Assembly (NCBI GenBank): GCA_025464445.1
Contig: JAODLY010000051.1
Span: 1-53,749 of the forward strand
Length of the DNA: 53,749 nucleotides
Source of the DNA: Rhodoglobus sp.
GTDB lineage: Bacteria > Actinomycetota > Actinomycetes > Actinomycetales > Microbacteriaceae
Direction of reading: 5' to 3'
Part shown: positions 16,648 to 24,412 of the stretch, in pieces
Layout of the letters: each line of letters begins with the position of its first letter
Numbering within the stretch: the stretch's first letter is position 1
Notes under the pieces: model-generated
Seen by the model: only the letters and a program-made list of their open reading frames with translations
Told to the model about the DNA's origin: nothing
The model's database searches: none
Program-made: the position numbers and the translations under genes

Positions 16648-17274
16648 CTACTCGGTGCTTTCGTCCGCGGTGCCGGGGGCCTCGGTGGACGTTTCGGCCG
16701 GGGCATCCGGCTCGTCGTCAGCCACCTCTTCGAACAGGCCGAGCGGTGGGGTCACCGTCATCGTGCCCGCCTTGATGTCGACGGATGCCACGATCGCCTT
16801 GACGAACGGAACGAGCACGTCACCCGTGCTCGTCGTGACCGTGAGCAGGTCCTGCGCCGGGAAGTGGTCGACCTGGGTCAGCACCCCGACCTGGACGCCG
16901 TCTCGCAGCACCTTCAGGCCGATGAGCTGGTGATCGAACCAGGCATCCTCTTCGTCTGAGGCCTCCGCCATGTCGTGGTCGATCCAGAGGATCGCCTTGA
17001 TGAGCGATTCGGCCTCCGAGCGGTCGGAGACGTCCTTGAAGAACGCGACGGGGTGCGAGTTGTACCACTTGAGTTCGACGAGCTCGATGGTCTTGCCGTG
17101 CCACGGTGAGCTCGTTGGCACCTGCAGGGAGAATACGGCCCCAGGGGTGAAACGGCGCTCGGGGGCATCCGTGTACAGCTCGACCTTGATCGCGCCCTTG
17201 AGCCCGTGTGCCTTTGTCAGTCGCCCCACGCGCAATTGCGTGTGCGGCGGCTGGGGTGTTTTGGGCTCGGCCAC
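16648..17274 (-). CDS. rimM: Ribosome maturation factor RimM
   Basis: RimM assists assembly of the 30S head near S19. The protein is 208 residues with the N-terminal [22 protein letters not shown] motif at about 15-36 and the PRC-barrel signature [11 protein letters not shown]. The last 30 residues form an acidic, Glu/Asp/Ser-Thr-rich tail, like the tails on S2 and S16 in this window. The start is GTG at 17274, three bases after khpA. Confidence 0.93.
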   Translation of the reverse strand: MAEPKTPQPPHTQLRVGRLTKAHGLKGAIKVELYTDAPERRFTPGAVFSLQVPTSSPWHGKTIELVELKWYNSHPVAFFKDVSDRSEAESLIKAILWIDHDMAEASDEEDAWFDHQLIGLKVLRDGVQVGVLTQVDHFPAQDLLTVTTSTGDVLVPFVKAIVASVDIKAGTMTVTPPLGLFEEVADDEPDAPAETSTEAPGTADESTE

Positions 17275-17277
17275 CGT

Positions 17278-17514
17278 CTAGAAGTCGGTGTCGACCACGT
17301 CGACGCGCACCTTGCGGCCGTCGGCGAGAGCCGTGACCAGGGTGCGGAGCGCCTTCGCGGTTCGGCCAGCGCGGCCGATCACGCGGCCCAGGTCCTCCGG
17401 GTGCACGCGCACCTCGAGAACCTCACCGCGCTGGGAGTTCTTGGCAACGACCTGCACCTGGTCAGGGTGATCGACGATCCCCTTGACCAGGTGTTCGAGC
17501 GCGGGAGCGAGCAA
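17278..17514 (-). CDS. khpA: KH-domain RNA-binding protein KhpA
   Basis: A 78-residue single KH-domain protein with the RNA-binding GxxG loop in EDLGRVIGRAGRTAKALR. It matches the small KH protein encoded between rpsP and rimM in Gram-positive bacteria, which pairs with KhpB in firmicutes to act on mRNA. The TTG at 17514 is selected because it lies four bases after the rpsP stop and gives the canonical start LAPALEHLVKGIV; a longer upstream frame lies inside rpsP and has no family similarity. Confidence 0.93.
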   Translation of the reverse strand: MLAPALEHLVKGIVDHPDQVQVVAKNSQRGEVLEVRVHPEDLGRVIGRAGRTAKALRTLVTALADGRKVRVDVVDTDF

Positions 17515-17518
17515 TGCC

Positions 17519-18169
17519 CTACGCCTCGTCGGACGGCGCAGTGGCCTCGTCGGCCGCGGGAGCGTCATCCGTGCCGGCGACGGGAGCCTCGTCGGCTGCC
17601 GCTGCTGCCGGAGCCTCCTCGGGGGCGCCATCCGAAACGACATCCTCGACGGCGATGTCGGCGGCGAGGTCGTCGCCTGTCGCGGCGGCGGCATCGACAT
17701 CTGCTGCCGCTTCGACCTCGGCGACGGGCGCCTCAGCTACGGGCGCCTCAGCGACGGGCGCCTCAGCAGCCTCGACGACTGCGGCCTCCACTGGCGCCTC
17801 GACAACCGGTGCCGGCTTCTCGGCCTTGGGCTTGAGCACAGGCTTCTTCTTCTCGTCGGCCTGGAACTCCACCTTGGCGTCTTTGGTCTTCACCGTGCTC
17901 TTGGCGTTCTTGTCGCCCTTGAAGATGCCCCAGTCGCCGGTGAGCTTGAGGATCGCCTCGACCTGCGGGCTCGGCTGTGCGCCGACGCTGAGCCAGTACT
18001 GTGCGCGCTCGGAGTCGACCTCGATGAACGAAGGCTCCTCGGTCGGGTGGTACTTGCCGATCTCCTCGATCGAGCGGCCGTCACGCTTGTTGCGCGAATC
18101 GGCCACAACGATGCGGTAAAACGGTGCACGGATCTTGCCCATGCGCTTCAAACGAATCTTTACAGCCAC
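17519..18169 (-). CDS. rpsP: 30S ribosomal protein S16 with long Ala/Glu-rich tail
   Basis: Residues 1 to about 85 are a normal S16 ([35 protein letters not shown]). The remaining 130 residues form a tail that begins basic ([13 protein letters not shown]) and then becomes a strongly acidic, Ala-rich sequence with repeated AEAPV units. Normal bacterial S16 is 80-100 residues; some Actinobacteria carry shorter tails. The tail is probably disordered and surface-exposed. The gene heads the khpA-rimM-trmD operon. Confidence 0.96.
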   Translation of the reverse strand: MAVKIRLKRMGKIRAPFYRIVVADSRNKRDGRSIEEIGKYHPTEEPSFIEVDSERAQYWLSVGAQPSPQVEAILKLTGDWGIFKGDKNAKSTVKTKDAKVEFQADEKKKPVLKPKAEKPAPVVEAPVEAAVVEAAEAPVAEAPVAEAPVAEVEAAADVDAAAATGDDLAADIAVEDVVSDGAPEEAPAAAAADEAPVAGTDDAPAADEATAPSDEA

Positions 18170-18298
18170 AATTCTCCTGAATTAAATGTATTGGTGGCGA
18201 ACCGCTAGCCGTGAGCGTGGGGGCACACTCGGCACAAAAGCTCTGATGGATTCCTGTCGCGCCTGATTAGAGGGTCGGGGTCGACAAGACTCGACTGG

Positions 18299-19243
18299 CT
18301 ATTCTGCCACGCTTTTGACCTGACCGGAAACGGTTTCGTCTGGTTCGGGAATGCGGGAGCGGCGGCGAGACAGTGCAACCCCGACGAGGCAGACCACGCC
18401 ACCGATCACTGCCAACACCGCTGGCACCTCGCCGAACACGATGAGGCCCAGGATCACCGCGAGCGGCGGCACGATATATGTCGACACCCCGAGCTGGCCG
18501 GCCGGCATCCGCGACAGGGCATACGCCCAGGTGCTGAATGCCAGCGCCGTCGGGATTGCTCCCAGATAGAGCACCCCGAGAATGCCGGCGGGCGGCGCCA
18601 CCTGGATGTCTCGGACGAGGTCGCCCGCGAACGGAAGGCAGGCCACCATTCCGATCGCACACCCGAGCCAGGTCACCTGCGCATTGGGGAGCCGCTTGAG
18701 CGCCGGCTTCTGCAACAGCACTCCCGCGGCGTAGGTGATTGCCGCGATGAGGGCCAGCACCACGCCGGCACCGTTGCCGAGTTCTGCTCCACCGGTGCCG
18801 AGCCCGATGAGTACCACTCCGACAAACGCGACGCCCGCACCGATGGCGAGCCACTTCGGGATGCCCTCACGCAGGAACACGCCCGCCCCGAGCGCGATCA
18901 GGATCGGCCCGATGTTGACGATCATCGCCGTCGTGCCGGCGTCGAGGGATTGCTCAGCCGTGTTGAGGGCGACGTTGTATCCGCCGAACCACAGCACGCC
19001 GAAGCCGATGATCTGCAGCCATTCGCGCCGGTTGGGGGCCACCCACCTGCGACCGATGAGCACGACGATGCCCAACAGCACGGTACCCACGACGAGCCTG
19101 CCGAGCGCGAGTGCGCCGCCGGAGAAATACTGGCCGGTTCCCCTGATGACGATGAACGCGCTCGCCCACGCCACGATCGTGACCCCGATCGCGATGAACA
19201 CTAGGGGTGTCGGGCCTGCCGGGCGCTGCGCTGCTGTGGTCAT
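18299..19243 (-). CDS. DMT-superfamily (EamA) transporter
   Basis: This 314-residue protein has ten predicted helices in two EamA repeats; AWASAFIVIRGTGQYFSG opens the first and YVVPPLAV-like ISCRP sequence is replaced here by VSTYIVPPLAVILGL in the second, as in RhaT/YdcZ-type exporters. The C-terminus is a short charged cytoplasmic tail. The substrate is unknown. A TAGCCT element exactly six bases before the ATG indicates a leaderless transcript of its own. It and the LLM gene upstream separate the rpsP operon from ffh. Confidence 0.87.
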   Translation of the reverse strand: MTTAAQRPAGPTPLVFIAIGVTIVAWASAFIVIRGTGQYFSGGALALGRLVVGTVLLGIVVLIGRRWVAPNRREWLQIIGFGVLWFGGYNVALNTAEQSLDAGTTAMIVNIGPILIALGAGVFLREGIPKWLAIGAGVAFVGVVLIGLGTGGAELGNGAGVVLALIAAITYAAGVLLQKPALKRLPNAQVTWLGCAIGMVACLPFAGDLVRDIQVAPPAGILGVLYLGAIPTALAFSTWAYALSRMPAGQLGVSTYIVPPLAVILGLIVFGEVPAVLAVIGGVVCLVGVALSRRRSRIPEPDETVSGQVKSVAE

Positions 19244-19249
19244 CCGTTC

Positions 19250-19255
19250 AGGCTA
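19250..19255 (-). promoter_or_regulatory. -10 element of a leaderless promoter (DMT transporter)
   Basis: TAGCCT on the minus strand is six bases from the ATG at 19243. Confidence 0.5.
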
Positions 19256-19281
19256 GTGATGACGGCCGACCGCCATGTCCA

Positions 19282-19312
19282 ACCGGCAACGCCGTGGCCG
19301 AAACCCGCCGGT
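19282..19312 (-). terminator. Possible terminator after the LLM gene
   Basis: ACCGGC (19282-19287) and GCCGGT (19307-19312) form a 6-bp stem 12 bases after the LLM stop, in the 80-base gap before the transporter gene. The stem is short and the loop is 19 bases, so support is weak. Confidence 0.28.
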
Positions 19313-19323
19313 ATTCGGCAGGA

Positions 19324-20121
19324 TCAGGAGTTCTTCGAGTCCCGCCAGGCAAGCCACTTCTCCACCGGGCCGAGGTCGTAGTCCGGACCGGAAATGCCGA
19401 ACGTGAAGAGGGTGACCCCTGCCTCGTGCAGGTCGTCGGCGTCGGCCTCGGTGCGGCCGCGCGAGAGTTCGTTCGAGATCTCGATCTCGCTCACGTCGCG
19501 GCCGACGGCGGCACCGTGCTCGGCCAGGATGCCGAGCTTGCGCGGCATGTCGCCCGGTTCGGTGAAGCTGTGCCAGATGTCGGCGTGCTGCGCCACGATC
19601 CTGAGGGTCTTCTTCTCGCCGCCGCCACCGATCAGGACCGGGATCTTGCGGGTGGGGGCCGGGTTGAGCTTCGCCCAGCGGGCCTCGATCCTCGGAAGTG
19701 CGGAGGCGAGGGCATCCAATCGCTCTCCCGCCGTGCCGAATTCGTAGCCGTACTCGTCGTAGTCGCGGTGGAACCACCCCGAGCCGGTGCCGAAGATGAA
19801 GCGCCCGACGCCGGTGTCACCCGCGCTGATGTGGTCGAGGGTGCGGGCCATGTCGGCCTGCAGGTCGGGGTTGCGGTAGCTGTTGCAGTTGACCAGGGTG
19901 CCGAACTGGGCGTGGGTGGTGAGCTCGGCCCATGAGCCGAGTTCCGTCCATGCCTCGAAGTGCAGGCCATCCGGATCGCCGCTCAGGGGGAAGAAGTGGT
20001 CCCAATTGAAGAGCACGTCGACGCCGAGGTCGTCGAGCGCCCTCACGGTCTCGCGGATCTTCGGGTAGTTGGCGTGCTGCGGCTGCACCTGGACTCCCAG
20101 GCGGACGGGGCGTGAAGGCAT
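19324..20121 (-). CDS. LLM-class F420-dependent oxidoreductase
   Basis: This 265-residue luciferase-like TIM-barrel protein shows VRLGVQVQPQHANY at the N-terminus, WDHFFPL near residue 40 (position of the F420/FMN contact), FGTGSGWFHRDY and the GGGGEKKTLRIVAQHADIWH phosphate-binding region. It belongs to the F420-type LLM oxidoreductases; its substrate is unknown. F420 genes at 49.5-52.8 kb show the cofactor is available. A TAGCGT element six bases before the ATG indicates a leaderless mRNA, and a duplicated palindrome covers the upstream promoter region. Confidence 0.87.
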   Translation of the reverse strand: MPSRPVRLGVQVQPQHANYPKIRETVRALDDLGVDVLFNWDHFFPLSGDPDGLHFEAWTELGSWAELTTHAQFGTLVNCNSYRNPDLQADMARTLDHISAGDTGVGRFIFGTGSGWFHRDYDEYGYEFGTAGERLDALASALPRIEARWAKLNPAPTRKIPVLIGGGGEKKTLRIVAQHADIWHSFTEPGDMPRKLGILAEHGAAVGRDVSEIEISNELSRGRTEADADDLHEAGVTLFTFGISGPDYDLGPVEKWLAWRDSKNS

Positions 20122-20127
20122 GCCTTA

Positions 20128-20133
20128 ACGCTA
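20128..20133 (-). promoter_or_regulatory. -10 element of a leaderless promoter (LLM oxidoreductase)
   Basis: TAGCGT on the minus strand ends six bases from the ATG at 20121. The first copy of the 37-bp repeat begins at its upstream base. Confidence 0.5.
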
Positions 20134-20241
20134 CCCCGTCGTGACTTGCGGACTTTCGCCGCCGAGGCCACCCCGTCGTGACTTGCGGACTTTCGCCGCC
20201 GAGGCCGTGACGCATCGGGGCGGAAGTCCGCAACTGACGGG
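20133..20241. repeat. 37-bp tandem duplication plus inverted third copy between LLM and ffh
   Basis: Positions 20133-20169 and 20170-20206 are identical 37-base copies. Each contains TTGCGGACTTTCG, whose complement recurs with one change at 20221-20233, so an ffh transcript can form a long hairpin immediately after its stop codon. The element fills the whole gap between the two genes and covers the -35 region of the LLM promoter. It may serve as terminator for ffh and as regulatory DNA for the LLM gene. Confidence 0.75.
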
Positions 20242-21795
20242 TTAGCGGCCGAGGAACTTCTGCAACGACGCGAGTTCCTCCTCCGTGGGGCCGCCAGGCT
20301 TGGAGCCCAGCCCGAAGCCAGACCCCTTCGCCGCGGATGCCACGGGGGTGCCCGCCGCCAGCGCGGCGTTCTCGGCCGCCCGCTTCGCCGGGTTACCCGA
20401 CTTCGAGCCCTTCTTCTTCTGCGGAAGTTGCTTCGCCCCGCCGAACTTCGCGCCCGGGATCGGGCCCATGCCCGGCATCTGCGGCATCCCGCCCTTGGCG
20501 ACCGTCTTCATCATCTTCGCAGCCTGGTCGAAGCGGTTCACGAGCGCGTTGACCTCGGTGACCGTCGTGCCGGAGCCGCGCGCGATACGCACCCGGCGCG
20601 AACCGTTGAGCAGCTTCGGCACCCGCCGCTCCTGCAGGGTCATCGACTGGATGATCGCCTCCGTGCGCGTGATCTCGGACTCGTCGAAGTTGTCCAACTG
20701 CTGGCGCATGCCCTTCGCGCCGGGCAGCATCCCGAGCATGTTCTTTATCGAGCCCATGTTCTTGAGCTGCTGCATCTGGCCGAGGAAGTCCTCGAGCGTG
20801 AAGCTGTCGGTCGCGAACTTCTCGGCGACTTTGCGCGACTCCTCCTCGTCGAAGTTCTTCTGCGCGGTCTCGATGAGGGTCAGGATGTCGCCGAGGTCCA
20901 GGATGCGGCTGGCCATGCGATCCGGATAGAACGGTTCGAAGTCGTCGAGCCCCTCCCCCGTGGAGGCGAACAGGATGGGGCGACCGGTCACACTCGCCAC
21001 GGACAGGGCAGCGCCACCGCGCGCATCACCGTCCAGCTTGGACAGCACCACGCCCGTGAAGTCCACGCCGTCCTGGAAGGCGCGGGCAGTCGTTACGGCA
21101 TCCTGTCCGATCATCGCGTCGATGACGAACAGCACCTCGTCGGGGTCGATCGCCTTGCGGATGTTCGAGGCCTGCTTCATGAGTTCGGCGTCGACACCGA
21201 GGCGGCCCGCCGTATCGACGATGACGACGTCGTACTGCTTCTGTTTCGCGAACTTGAGAGCGTCTTTGGCGACCCTCACCGGGTCGCCCTTGCCGTTGCC
21301 CGGCTCAGGGGCGAACACCGGCACACCGGCCTGCTCCCCCACTACCTGCAGCTGGGTGACGGCGTTGGGCCGCTGGAGGTCCGCCGCCACGAGCAGCGGC
21401 GTGTGGTTGTCGGCGGCGAGCCACTTCGCGAGCTTGCCCGCGAGGGTCGTCTTGCCCGCGCCCTGCAGGCCGGCGAGCATGATGACCGTCGGGGCGACCT
21501 TCGCGAACTGGATGCGGCGGGCCTCCCCGCCGAGGATCGCGACGAGCTCGTCGTTGACGATCTGCACGACCTGCTGCGCGGGGTTGAGCGCCTTCGAGAC
21601 CTCGTCGCCGAGGGCGCGCTCGCGCACGCGTCCAGTGAACTCCTTGACGACCTCGAGGGCGACGTCGGCGTCGAGCAGGGCGCGACGGATCTCGCGGACA
21701 GTGCCGTCGACATCCGCAGGGCTGAGCTTGCCTTTGCCGCGCAGGTTCTTGAACGTCTCGGCGAGGCGATCCGTGAGGTTTCCGAAAATGGCCAT
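20242..21795 (-). CDS. ffh: Signal recognition particle protein Ffh
   Basis: The 517-residue protein is SRP54/Ffh, which binds signal sequences and 4.5S RNA and docks with FtsY. It has the N domain (1-90), the G domain with G1 LAGLQGAGKTT at 107-117, DTAGRLGVD and TKLDGDARGG, and the methionine-rich M domain with FLGQMQQLKNMG. The C-terminal 90 residues are Gly, Pro and Lys-rich, a lineage-specific tail. No 4.5S RNA gene was recognised nearby. A long hairpin follows the stop. Confidence 0.97.
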   Translation of the reverse strand: MAIFGNLTDRLAETFKNLRGKGKLSPADVDGTVREIRRALLDADVALEVVKEFTGRVRERALGDEVSKALNPAQQVVQIVNDELVAILGGEARRIQFAKVAPTVIMLAGLQGAGKTTLAGKLAKWLAADNHTPLLVAADLQRPNAVTQLQVVGEQAGVPVFAPEPGNGKGDPVRVAKDALKFAKQKQYDVVIVDTAGRLGVDAELMKQASNIRKAIDPDEVLFVIDAMIGQDAVTTARAFQDGVDFTGVVLSKLDGDARGGAALSVASVTGRPILFASTGEGLDDFEPFYPDRMASRILDLGDILTLIETAQKNFDEEESRKVAEKFATDSFTLEDFLGQMQQLKNMGSIKNMLGMLPGAKGMRQQLDNFDESEITRTEAIIQSMTLQERRVPKLLNGSRRVRIARGSGTTVTEVNALVNRFDQAAKMMKTVAKGGMPQMPGMGPIPGAKFGGAKQLPQKKKGSKSGNPAKRAAENAALAAGTPVASAAKGSGFGLGSKPGGPTEEELASLQKFLGR

Positions 21796-21895
21796 GGTCG
21801 AGCCAGTTTAACGGCTGCCGCCCGAATGGATGCCCGGGCCGCCCCGCCGACCGGCCTTCCGGGCGCCCCGACCGCCTGCCGCAAACCTTCCGACC

Positions 21896-21981
21896 TTCCG
21901 AAATGACGGAGATTCGGGCGCGGGCTCGGGGCCCACCAGCACTTTTGTGGTGGAACAGCCCGAATCTCCGTCATTTCGGAA
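21896..21981. repeat. Palindromic repeat element, 24-bp perfect arms
   Basis: Arms 21896-21919 and 21958-21981 are perfectly complementary around a 38-base spacer; imperfect pairing extends further at the outer ends (CGACCTTCCG against CGGAAAGGTCG). The arm core GAAATGACGGAGATTCG resembles the elements at 2882-2962 and 25110-25196. It lies in the 214-base divergent region between ffh and the carbonic anhydrase gene, with its right arm 16 bases upstream of the latter's -10 element. Confidence 0.8.
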
Positions 21982-21997
21982 AGGTCGCGGGGGGCGC

Positions 21998-22003
21998 TAG
22001 CGT
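21998..22003 (+). promoter_or_regulatory. -10 element of a leaderless promoter (gamma carbonic anhydrase)
   Basis: TAGCGT lies six bases before the ATG at 22010, the same geometry as at the other leaderless genes here. Confidence 0.55.
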
Positions 22004-22009
22004 GGCGGC

Positions 22010-22531
22010 ATGGCCCTCGTGATCGCATTCGACGACAGGATGCCCGTCATCCCCGATTCCGCATGGGTGGCGCCCAACGCGACTCTCGTCGGCGGGGTGA
22101 CGCTCGGCGAGCGGGCGAGCATCTTCTACGGCGCGGTGCTGCGCGCGGATATCGACACCATCGCCATCGGCGACGACACGAACCTGCAGGACAACGTGAC
22201 GATGCACGTGGATGCCGGCAGCCCGGCGAGCATCGGCGCTCGCGTGAGCGTCGGCCACGGTGCGATCCTCCACGGCTGCACGGTGGAGGACGACTGCCTG
22301 ATCGGCATGGGCGCGACCGTGTTGAACCGTGCCGTGGTCGGCGCGGGGTCGCTCGTAGCTGCGGGTTCGGTGGTGCTCGAGGACAGCGTCATCCCGCCGC
22401 GTTCGCTCGTCGCGGGGGTGCCGGCGAAGGTGCGGCGCGAGATCACCGACGACGAGTTCGAGAAGATCAAGCGGAACGGCACAAACTACGTGGCGCTCGC
22501 GGCGGCGCATAAGGCCATCCAGGCGGGTTAG
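22010..22531 (+). CDS. Gamma-class carbonic anhydrase family protein (left-handed beta-helix)
   Basis: The 173-residue protein is built of hexapeptide repeats (for example ASIFYGAVLRADIDTIAIGD, DNVTMHVDAG, IGMGATVLNRAVVG). The three zinc-binding histidines of gamma carbonic anhydrases are suggested by MHVD, VGHGAIL and ILHGCTV. It resembles YrdA/PaaY-type proteins, many of which lack measured carbonic anhydrase activity, so hydration of CO2 is likely but not assured. It is a single leaderless gene in divergence with ffh. Confidence 0.86.
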   Translation: MALVIAFDDRMPVIPDSAWVAPNATLVGGVTLGERASIFYGAVLRADIDTIAIGDDTNLQDNVTMHVDAGSPASIGARVSVGHGAILHGCTVEDDCLIGMGATVLNRAVVGAGSLVAAGSVVLEDSVIPPRSLVAGVPAKVRREITDDEFEKIKRNGTNYVALAAAHKAIQAG

Positions 22532-22550
22532 GCGCCGGACCCCGCGTCCC

Positions 22551-22855
22551 CTACTGCCCCTGCAGGCCCAGCCAGAGGAACAGGATGGTGCCGAGCGGCA
22601 CCGCGGCGACCAGGATCGTGAGCACCGCGAGGATGCGCGAACGCTTCTGCACGAGGTGCACTATCCCGAAGACGAGCGCTGCGATCACCAGTGCGAGACC
22701 GAGGAAGAACAGGGCCACGTAGCCGCCGGCGCCGCTGCTGTCGCCGTCGAGGGCGGCGCTGATGCCGTTCACGAACGAGAACGCCAGCACGAAAGCGCCG
22801 ACGAGCGCAGCAATGACGCCGACCACGCCGCGGACCGGCCCGCGCGACTCTTCCA

Positions 22856-22856
<1 letters not shown>
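22551..22856 (-). CDS. Hypothetical three-helix membrane protein coupled to ftsY
   Basis: This 101-residue protein has three predicted membrane helices, at about residues 9-31, 46-68 and 75-98, with an Asp/Ser/Gly-rich external loop after the first and a basic QKRSR loop before the third. I do not recognise a family. Its ATG overlaps the ftsY stop by one base, so translation is coupled to that of the SRP receptor. No enzyme motif is present. Confidence 0.7.
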
Positions 22857-23725
<869 letters not shown>

Positions 23726-23731
23726 GGGTCA

Positions 23732-23737
23732 AGGCTA
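23732..23737 (-). promoter_or_regulatory. -10 element of a leaderless promoter (ftsY)
   Basis: TAGCCT on the minus strand is six bases from the ftsY ATG at 23725. Confidence 0.55.
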
Positions 23738-23742
23738 GGGCA

Positions 23743-23771
23743 CGGCCACCCCAGGGGCGTTGCGCTGGCCG
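23743..23771 (-). terminator. Possible terminator after the lipoprotein gene
   Basis: CGGCCA (23743-23748) pairs with TGGCCG (23766-23771) two bases after the lipoprotein stop. The loop contains CCCCAGGGG, which can form an inner pairing. The stem is short. Confidence 0.3.
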
Positions 23772-23773
23772 CG

Positions 23774-24373
23774 TCACGACAGGAAGAACGACCCCACGTA
23801 GACGAGGGGCTGCTGGATGCGCGCGAAGCCCTTCACCGAGACGAGGAACGACTCGAGCGCGGCCCCGTTCGCAAAGCTCGAGATGAGCGCTCCTTCGCTC
23901 GTGGCCTGGTTGCTCAGGGTTCCCGCGACGCTTCCTGTCGAGAAGCCCACGTTGATCAGGCGAGCCTTGATGGATGCCGCGAGCGCTTCGTCCCCCGGAA
24001 GCACAGCCCAGTTCACGGTCTCACCGTTGGTCGTGACCGCGATCACGCACGCCTTGGACAGCACCTCGAGACCGACCTCCTGCACCGGGAAGTCCGTCGG
24101 CTTCACCTGCTTGTAGCTCGCCGGGTCCGGGGTGTTCTTGTTGAGGTCGGTGACGATCCTCGGGCATTCGCTCCACCCCTCGATCGGCGGCACCGTCGGG
24201 ATGGGGGACGGCTTCGCCGTCGGGGTCGCGGTCGGCTTGGCCGAGGGCGTCGGCGTGCTCGTCGGCGTGGAGACGCCGAAAGCGTCCACGAACCAGGAGC
24301 TCGCGCATCCAGACAGCGACAGCGTTGCGGCGAGCAGGAGTGCGGACAAGGCGGCAGGACGAAGAAGTCTCAT
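23774..24373 (-). CDS. Putative lipoprotein
   Basis: A 199-residue protein with a lipoprotein signal peptide ending in the lipobox LSGC at residues 20-23, then a Thr/Pro-rich spacer (about residues 35-65, with repeated TPT and KPT units) that would hold the folded domain away from the membrane. The C-terminal domain (70-199) has two cysteines (C71 and C108) that could pair. I do not recognise its family or function. A TAGTCT -10-like hexamer lies 11 bases before the ATG, giving an almost leaderless transcript. It lies between ftsY and smc. Confidence 0.75.
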   Translation of the reverse strand: MRLLRPAALSALLLAATLSLSGCASSWFVDAFGVSTPTSTPTPSAKPTATPTAKPSPIPTVPPIEGWSECPRIVTDLNKNTPDPASYKQVKPTDFPVQEVGLEVLSKACVIAVTTNGETVNWAVLPGDEALAASIKARLINVGFSTGSVAGTLSNQATSEGALISSFANGAALESFLVSVKGFARIQQPLVYVGSFFLS

Positions 24374-24412
24374 GGTGACTGCCTAGACTACGGCCAGGCT
24401 GCGCGTCAAGGT

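Noticed and set aside
20428-21906. A 492-codon open frame opposite ffh
   Set aside because: ffh is unambiguous on the other strand; the antisense product is a charged, low-similarity sequence typical of GC-rich shadow frames.
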